A program made the position numbers and the translations under genes. From CAZLCC01 sp964558365 (lineage in GTDB: Bacteria; Patescibacteriota; Saccharimonadia; Saccharimonadales; Saccharimonadaceae): DNA of 64,000 nucleotides. The notes below the pieces were generated by a model. It was not told the DNA's origin and ran no database searches. It saw only the letters and a program-made list of their open reading frames with translations. Below, piece after piece: positions 59,031 through 64,000 of the stretch. The DNA is taken from assembly GCA_964558365.1 (NCBI GenBank), contig CAZLCC010000010.1, positions 62,001 to 126,000 on the forward strand, read 5' to 3'. How positions within the stretch are numbered: the first letter of the stretch is position 1; every line of letters starts with the position of its first letter.

Positions 59031-61774
59031 TGAAACTCCAATTTGAATCAAACCAACAATATCAGCTCGACGCTATTCAAGCAGTTGTCGATGTTTTCGC
59101 CGGGCAGCCGAAGAATGATAGTAGCGTGATTACAGGGCAGACGGAGCTAAGATTGGAAAGGCAGCAGTTGAGTCTTGAGGCAGTGAGTGCTCGAGGCAAC
59201 GTTATTAATTTAGGCATAAGACAAATTGCCGAAAACGTTAGGGGTATTCAAACTGAAAACCATACAGAGGAGCAATTAAGTGTATATACAAAGAACTATG
59301 CTAGTAATACAGTAGAGCCTGTTCTAGCGCATGGGATGCACTTTTCAATAGAAATGGAAACTGGCACAGGTAAAACCTATGTCTACCTCCGCACTATTCA
59401 TGAACTGCACGAGAATTATGGCTGGAAGAAGTTTATCATCGTCGTGCCGAGTGTGGCGATACGTGAAGGCGTGCTGAAGAATCTTGAAATTACTAAAGAG
59501 CATTTTGCTGAACTTTACAATAAGCCTGAGATGAATTATTACGTGTGGAATAGCAAAAAGACGGGGCAGGCGCGTGAGTTTGCGACGAACGATACGCTGC
59601 AAATCATGGTAATTACCATCGATAGCTTTGCAAAGGCGCAAAACATTATGAACAAAGAAAGTGATTATGGCCGACCAATAGATTTTATTAAGGCAACAAG
59701 CCCAATTGTTATCATGGATGAGCCGCAAAATATGGAGACAGATATACGAAAAGAGGCTATAAAAAGCCTAAACCCACTTTGCACACTCCGCTACAGCGCA
59801 ACGCACAAACACCCATATAACTTATTGTATCGCCTTACACCTGTTGATGCATATGACAAAGGTTTGGTGAAAAAGATTGAGGTTCATAGTGTGCATAGTG
59901 AAGATAATTATAATGATGCGTATATTGCCGTAGAAAGCATAGAGCGCCTAGGAAAAGGCCGTCTTGTCGCAAAGCTAGAGCTTGATGCTAGTGATGAGCG
60001 AGGGCTGCAGCGTAAATTGGTAAAAGTCGCACCCGGAGACGATTTAGAACAAATTACGAAACGGACGATATATGAAGGCTATGTGGTTGAGGCGATTAAT
60101 TACGGCGAGCAAGCAGTTGAATTTAGTAATGGTACGGTGCTTTATATAGGGCAGAGAGACGAAAGCCTGCAAGAAGACATCGTGAAGCGACAGATCGAGC
60201 TAACCATTGAAGACCATTTTGAAAAGCAGAAAAAGCTCGGGGGAAATGTTAAAGTTTTAAGTCTATTTTTCATTGATAAAGTTGCTAACTATCGTGAGTA
60301 TCTTGAGAATGGCTCTGCAAAAGGTAAGTTTGCAAAATGGTTTGAAGAAGCCTATGAAAGGGTTGTTGCTAAGCCAAAATATAGTGGCATTATGGATGGC
60401 CTTCGCGCCGAAGAAGTACACGATGGTTATTTCGCAGCTGACAAGAATGGGAAATGGAAAGACAGTAGAGACACAAAAGGCGAAGGCGGCAGAACTAAAG
60501 ATGATGACGGTGCGTATCATTTAATTATGAAAAAGAAAGAGGAGCTGCTTGATATCAACACGCCACTACGGTTTATTTTTAGCCATTCAGCATTGCGCGA
60601 AGGCTGGGATAACCCGAATGTCTTTCAAATCTGCACCCTTAACGAAACATCGAGCCAGATGAAAAAGCGCCAAGAAATTGGAAGAGGCTTGCGCTTGCCA
60701 GTGGACGCGCGCGGTGAACGTGTGCGAGATGAAAACATCAATGTATTAACGGTGGTTGCCAATGAGAGTTACGCAGATTTTAGCCGTAAACTTCAAACTG
60801 AAATAGAAGAAGAAACAGGCGTATCATTTGCTGGACGAATAAAAAGTCACGAACAACGCAAAACAATAAGTCTTCGTAAAAACATAACACTAGACCCTGC
60901 TTTTAAAGAATTGTGGGGAAAGATTAAATACAAGACAACATATCGTGTGAATATTAATGCTCAAAAACTAATTGAGGAAACTACTCGCGAATTAAAGATT
61001 AAGCTCAATGACCAGCCGATTTCAAAGCCACAGATAGTAGAAACAAAGACAGTACTTGAAAAGATGGGAGATGGTGGATTTGAAGGTAAAGAGACTGGCG
61101 TCAATGCAAGAGTTGCTAATGTTGATGCCGTCCGCATTCCTAACTTGCTTGAGGCGATTCAAAATAGGACCCTAATGACTCGAAAAATGATTTTTAAAAT
61201 ACTTGATGCAGCAAATATGTTTGAGTATGCACCGATTAACCCACAACAAGTAATTGATGAGGCAAGCTGGGCAATCAATAGAGTAAAAAACAGACTTGCA
61301 GTTGACGGTATCAAGTATGAAAAAACTGGTGAAACATATAGTATGGAGTTATTTGAAAATAAAGAACTCGAAACTTATCTTTACAATGCTGGTAAAGGTG
61401 CGATAGAGACAAGTAAACCAGAAAAAACTGTCTACGATTATGTCACAGTTGATTCTGAGGTTGAATATAACTTTATGAAAGCGCTGGAAGATAATGAGGA
61501 TATTAAATTTTATATAAAATTACCTAGCTGGTTCAAAATCGATACGCCAGTTGGGGGTTACAACCCAGATTGGGCTGTAGTTTTTGACGATGATCAGAGA
61601 GTATATTTTGTAGCTGAGACCAAGGGAGCAGATGATATTAATAGCGAGTCACTGCGTGACAACGAACGAAGCAAAATGATATCTGGCAAGGAGCACTTTA
61701 AAGAAGTTGGCACACCTTACGTTGCCCCAGTAGACACTCTTGCTAGTGCGATTCATAAAATAAAATCAGAGTAG
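59030..61774 (+). CDS. res: Type III restriction enzyme subunit (Res), helicase-nuclease
   Basis: A 914-residue SF2 helicase with nuclease tail. METGTGKTYVYLRT near residue 110 is Walker A, IVIMDEPQNMET is the DExx box, SALREGWDNPNVFQI and RQEIGRGLRLPV are late helicase motifs. The C-terminal NPDWAVVFDD and YFVAETKG give the PD-(D/E)xK nuclease. I chose the ATG at 59030, overlapping the TPR stop, with AGGTGG upstream. With Mod it makes the restriction complex. Confidence 0.94.
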   Translation: MKLQFESNQQYQLDAIQAVVDVFAGQPKNDSSVITGQTELRLERQQLSLEAVSARGNVINLGIRQIAENVRGIQTENHTEEQLSVYTKNYASNTVEPVLAHGMHFSIEMETGTGKTYVYLRTIHELHENYGWKKFIIVVPSVAIREGVLKNLEITKEHFAELYNKPEMNYYVWNSKKTGQAREFATNDTLQIMVITIDSFAKAQNIMNKESDYGRPIDFIKATSPIVIMDEPQNMETDIRKEAIKSLNPLCTLRYSATHKHPYNLLYRLTPVDAYDKGLVKKIEVHSVHSEDNYNDAYIAVESIERLGKGRLVAKLELDASDERGLQRKLVKVAPGDDLEQITKRTIYEGYVVEAINYGEQAVEFSNGTVLYIGQRDESLQEDIVKRQIELTIEDHFEKQKKLGGNVKVLSLFFIDKVANYREYLENGSAKGKFAKWFEEAYERVVAKPKYSGIMDGLRAEEVHDGYFAADKNGKWKDSRDTKGEGGRTKDDDGAYHLIMKKKEELLDINTPLRFIFSHSALREGWDNPNVFQICTLNETSSQMKKRQEIGRGLRLPVDARGERVRDENINVLTVVANESYADFSRKLQTEIEEETGVSFAGRIKSHEQRKTISLRKNITLDPAFKELWGKIKYKTTYRVNINAQKLIEETTRELKIKLNDQPISKPQIVETKTVLEKMGDGGFEGKETGVNARVANVDAVRIPNLLEAIQNRTLMTRKMIFKILDAANMFEYAPINPQQVIDEASWAINRVKNRLAVDGIKYEKTGETYSMELFENKELETYLYNAGKGAIETSKPEKTVYDYVTVDSEVEYNFMKALEDNEDIKFYIKLPSWFKIDTPVGGYNPDWAVVFDDDQRVYFVAETKGADDINSESLRDNERSKMISGKEHFKEVGTPYVAPVDTLASAIHKIKSE

Positions 61775-61779
61775 GTTGT

Positions 61780-62163
61780 TTACTTAATTGCCACAAGTTC
61801 AATATCAAAAACAAGATCGCTATTTGGTGGAATGTTTGCCGCAGGGCTAGCGGGGCCATATGCCATTTCTGCTGGAATGGTGAGCCGGCGAATGCCGCCT
61901 ATTTTCATGCCGGGGACACCTTGAGTCCAGCCAGCGATTACTTGGTCTAGCCCGAAGCTGATTGCTTCGCCAAAATCGTGACTACTCTGAAAGATAGTGC
62001 CATCTGCACACAGTGCGCCAGTGTAGTGTGCGGTGATTGTTGCGCCAGCTGGTACGACATCTCCTGTGCCTTCTTTGATATCTGTGATTTCAAGGCTTTT
62101 TACATCTGAAGTTGGTTCAAAATTTGTGAGCTTTGTGCCCTCGAGGCGTGTAGGTTTATTCAT
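61780..62163 (-). CDS. FKBP-type peptidyl-prolyl cis-trans isomerase
   Basis: A 127-residue FKBP domain protein. GATITAHYTGALCADGTIFQSS, ISFGLDQVIAGWTQGVPGMKIGG and RRLTIPAEMAYG cover the conserved pocket. It is cytoplasmic, with no signal peptide. I chose the ATG at 62163 because TGCTACAAT (-10 at 62171-62176, minus) lies seven bases upstream, implying a leaderless mRNA; an in-frame ATG at 62172 falls within the -10 box. It converges with res and diverges from the DUF167 gene. Confidence 0.93.
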   Translation of the reverse strand: MNKPTRLEGTKLTNFEPTSDVKSLEITDIKEGTGDVVPAGATITAHYTGALCADGTIFQSSHDFGEAISFGLDQVIAGWTQGVPGMKIGGIRRLTIPAEMAYGPASPAANIPPNSDLVFDIELVAIK

Positions 62164-62228
62164 ATCTATCATTGTAGCAAACTCTTGTCGGCTTAAGTGC
62201 TACAATAGCTAAAAGACTTATTCGCAAT

Positions 62229-62450
62229 ATGAAAGTATCCGTTACCGTAAAATCTAATAGCAAAAAAGGACCCTTGGTTGAGGTTGGCGAAGATAACAAT
62301 TTAACGGTTTTTGTGCAAGAACCTGCAGTTGATGGCAAGGCTAACCAAGCAGTTACTAAACTTTTAGCCAAGCATTTTAATGTTGCAAAATCTCGGGTAA
62401 GCTTGATAAAAGGTGAGAAAAGCAAGTATAAATTATTTGAGATTATTTAG
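62229..62450 (+). CDS. DUF167 (YggU-like) protein
   Basis: A 73-residue small protein of the DUF167 family. VSVTVKSNSKKGPLVEV, VFVQEPAVDGKANQAVTKLLAKHF and SRVSLIKGEKSKYK follow the family order, including the G-K-A-N motif. The role of the family is unknown. The stop is immediately followed by the ASCH gene start, so both are co-transcribed. Confidence 0.9.
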   Translation: MKVSVTVKSNSKKGPLVEVGEDNNLTVFVQEPAVDGKANQAVTKLLAKHFNVAKSRVSLIKGEKSKYKLFEII

Positions 62451-62828
62451 ATGACAGAAACAACACACGAACTAGGTTTTGAAAGCAGTATTTTGCAATC
62501 TATTTTGAATGGCCAAAAGACAGTTGAGGGGCGTTTGGCAAAAGGGAAGTTCTTGCGTTTTAATATTGGCGATAAAATCTTGCTGCGCGAAGATATTTGG
62601 AAAAACGGCGAGATTATTGGCTCGAAGCAAACAGACAGAACAGCAAAAATTACGGTTATTAAGCAATATCGATCTTTTGAAGAAATGCTTAAAAGCGAAG
62701 GTATTGCAAGCGTGGTTCCATCTGCACAGTCGATGCACGAAGCGCTAAGAATGTATTACCAGTTTTATTCAAGAGAAGATGAAGGAAAGCATGGCGTTAT
62801 TGCGTTTGAGGTTAGTGTAAATAGCTAA
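62451..62828 (+). CDS. ASCH-domain protein
   Basis: A 125-residue ASCH (PUA-like) domain protein. SILQSILNGQKTVEGRLAKGKF contains the conserved G-x-K-T-x-E-x-R motif, and GDKILLRE follows. ASCH proteins are thought to bind RNA and one group has nucleotide-hydrolysing activity on modified cytidine; which applies here is unknown. It directly abuts the DUF167 gene. Confidence 0.9.
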   Translation: MTETTHELGFESSILQSILNGQKTVEGRLAKGKFLRFNIGDKILLREDIWKNGEIIGSKQTDRTAKITVIKQYRSFEEMLKSEGIASVVPSAQSMHEALRMYYQFYSREDEGKHGVIAFEVSVNS

Positions 62829-62927
62829 GATAGTTATGCTTGCATTTGGCAATTTTTAGTTTTATGATACAGACGCCTTGAAGTGTTGGGGTGAACATGC
62901 AAAATTTAACCGAAGGAAGTGATTCTA

Positions 62928-63119
62928 TTGGGTGCATTAGCTGTATTAGTAGGGTTTGGTCTCATGGTTTTCATTATTGGCGATCTTCGCGATGTCATCA
63001 CACGTGTGTCCGACAACAGAGCGAAGCGGGCTGAGGCAAGAAGCCAGGCTGAAATTGCTACGGCAAACGCCAGAGCTGAAGAGGCTCGCCTTGAGCGAGC
63101 AAAGCTCGAAAGGAGCTAA
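62928..63119 (+). CDS. Tiny membrane protein 1 of a three-gene cassette, TTG start
   Basis: A 63-residue protein with one N-terminal membrane helix (GALAVLVGFGLMVFIIGDL) and a charged helical tail rich in Ala, Arg and Glu (likely coiled coil). AAGGAAGTGA lies five bases before TTG, which fixes the start; a GTG at 62919 is inside that site. The next gene follows after 2 bases. Promoter-like TTGGCA/TACAGA lies near 62845-62873. It shares the codon style of the small orphan series. Confidence 0.55.
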   Translation: MGALAVLVGFGLMVFIIGDLRDVITRVSDNRAKRAEARSQAEIATANARAEEARLERAKLERS

Positions 63120-63121
63120 GG

Positions 63122-63298
63122 ATGGCGGGCGAAACAGCCATTGGAATTGCGCTACTTGTAGTGTCAATTCTTGGCGGAGCTTACGTCGTTACGCAAGTTT
63201 ATCGCCGAAGCAAGCCCTCACGACTCGTTCGTGAAGCGAACAGAGAAGCACTGGAAAAACAAAAGCAGCGTGAAAAGCTGCTTGGCAAGAAAGGCTAA
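63122..63298 (+). CDS. Tiny membrane protein 2 of the cassette
   Basis: A 58-residue protein with one N-terminal helix (IGIALLVVSILGGAYVV) and a basic tail (EALEKQKQREKLLGKKG). AAAGGAG lies eight bases before ATG. It is flanked by gaps of 2 bases and 1 base, so the three genes are one operon. Function unknown; single-helix plus charged-tail proteins can be membrane-complex subunits or small toxins. Confidence 0.55.
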   Translation: MAGETAIGIALLVVSILGGAYVVTQVYRRSKPSRLVREANREALEKQKQREKLLGKKG

Positions 63299-63299
63299 G

Positions 63300-63404
63300 A
63301 TGGAATTTTGGCTAGCTGTCGCAATCTTGCTAAGTATCGGGATTGCAATTGAAAGCTTCGTCAATCGGCCCAAGCCACAAAACTCCGCCAGGGATCGAGA
63401 ATGA
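63300..63404 (+). CDS. Tiny membrane protein 3 of the cassette
   Basis: A 34-residue protein, essentially one membrane helix (FWLAVAILLSIGIAIESFV) plus a short polar end. AAAGG lies 6-7 bases before ATG. The terminator stem begins inside its 3' end. Too short for family assignment, but its spacing and ribosome site match its neighbours. Confidence 0.45.
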   Translation: MEFWLAVAILLSIGIAIESFVNRPKPQNSARDRE

Positions 63405-63426
63405 TTTCTCTCTCTGGCGGTTTTAC
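63385..63426 (+). terminator. Terminator of the three-gene cassette
   Basis: CCGCCAG near 63385 pairs with CTGGCGG near 63414-63420, followed by TTTTAC. The stop codon of the third gene lies in the loop. Confidence 0.75.
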
Positions 63427-63433
63427 ATTTTAA

Positions 63434-64000
63434 CTATTTATTTAATTCGCCTGCGCGTTTTAGCAATAAATCGTGCAGTACTCGTGCTCGACTAAAAGAA
63501 ACTCCTGGAAGCTGGCCTTCTGCAGTGGTGCTAAAGTTGCCCACAACACCTTTCTTTTCGTTGCCACTTGCGCCGGCTGTTTCAATCTCGAGGCTAGCAA
63601 GCCCCAAAAGCTGCTCTATAAGACTTCGAGAAATATTGACGTTCTGAATCTGTTCAAACGGAATACTTGTTGTTTGCTTATAAAATATTCCGTGCTGCTT
63701 TTCAAAATTCTTTTCATCAACTTCGTAGTAAAAATTAGCATATGCCAAAATAGCGATAAGAATAATACCTGTAAAATAAACACCTAAAATAATAGCCGAA
63801 AGAGCAGGCGCAATGATGATTGTGGCGGCGGCAAGTAGCAGAATAATGCCGGACTTGATGATATAACTTAAAATAAAAGCGACAATGGCCATTGGGTCGA
63901 GGTGCTGTCTAGAAATTTTTCGAGCTGCTTCTTCGCTAGGGTGGGACATTTCTTGGTTTTGTTGCGTACTTGCCGGCTGCACTTGAGGTTGAGGCCGTGC
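63434..64000 (-). CDS. bPH2 (DUF304) domain membrane protein (5' end outside window)
   Basis: The frame is open to the window edge, so the start may lie outside; a GTG at 63982 is also possible. At least 188 residues are present. The N-terminal 30 are Gln/Pro/Ser-rich, two hydrophobic helices follow (about 40-65 and 68-90 from the visible start), and the bPH2 domain has YYEVDEKNFEKQHGIFYKQTTSIPFEQIQNV and LLGLASLEIETAG. It resembles the 13929 gene in plan. Function of the family is unclear. Confidence 0.8.
   Translation of the reverse strand, partial: ARPQPQVQPASTQQNQEMSHPSEEAARKISRQHLDPMAIVAFILSYIIKSGIILLLAAATIIIAPALSAIILGVYFTGIILIAILAYANFYYEVDEKNFEKQHGIFYKQTTSIPFEQIQNVNISRSLIEQLLGLASLEIETAGASGNEKKGVVGNFSTTAEGQLPGVSFSRARVLHDLLLKRAGELNK

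Overview
The window most likely comes from a candidate-phyla bacterium, best matched by Candidatus Saccharibacteria (TM7). The lineage call is inference. It rests on a compact AT-leaning genome, a standard code with TGA as stop, no L30 gene between rpsE and rplO, S10/spc/alpha ribosomal operons interrupted by small lineage-type membrane genes, and few biosynthetic genes.

Layout. 1-8.2 kb: the recG end, a PLC/S1-P1-fold protein, rsmD, tRNA-Leu, a small membrane gene behind a riboswitch-like leader, typA, a long structured RNA, a secreted HNH nuclease, rarA, ddl and coaE. 8.1-15 kb is an accessory region. It holds tRNA-Phe, tRNA-Gly with a truncated serine-recombinase tail abutting it, a CIRCE-controlled hsp20, several small orphan genes with strong Shine-Dalgarno sites, their own promoters and terminators and structured leaders, a complete hammerhead ribozyme, and a transglutaminase-like orphan. 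15-18.3 kb: an FAD oxidase, tRNA-Cys, tRNA-Leu and tuf. 18.7-36 kb: ribosomal proteins from rpsJ to rpsI with secY, infA and rpoA. A degenerate Nudix-like regulator and a 2OG-Fe(II) oxygenase-like gene sit between secY and infA. 36-52 kb: glycosidases (GH63-like, GH15, GH57), a GT4 synthase, an M20 peptidase, trpS, a RluD-type synthase, holB, TPR, three tRNAs, L33, NDH-2 and a PH-like protein. 52-64 kb: a GltS transporter, a cupin, a five-gene type III restriction-modification island with three embedded accessory genes, FKBP, DUF167, ASCH, a trio of tiny membrane proteins and a bPH2 protein cut by the window edge.

How genes work together. The ribosomal block is one long co-directional series with stop/start overlaps. 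GT4, GH57 and GH15 form an overlapping operon for storage-polysaccharide synthesis and breakdown. mod, an Abi_C-like gene, a DUF6414-like gene, a TPR/membrane gene and res form one overlapping transcription unit that looks like an expanded defence system.

Expression signals stand out. Many genes have an extended -10 (TGnTATAAT or TGnTACAAT) only 7-10 nt before ATG, which implies leaderless mRNAs. Several orphan genes instead carry long folded leaders with mutually exclusive helices. The best candidates for new biology are the hammerhead-bearing small-gene cassettes, the attenuator- or riboswitch-like leaders, the unidentified RNA after typA, and the type III RM island with three interposed genes.
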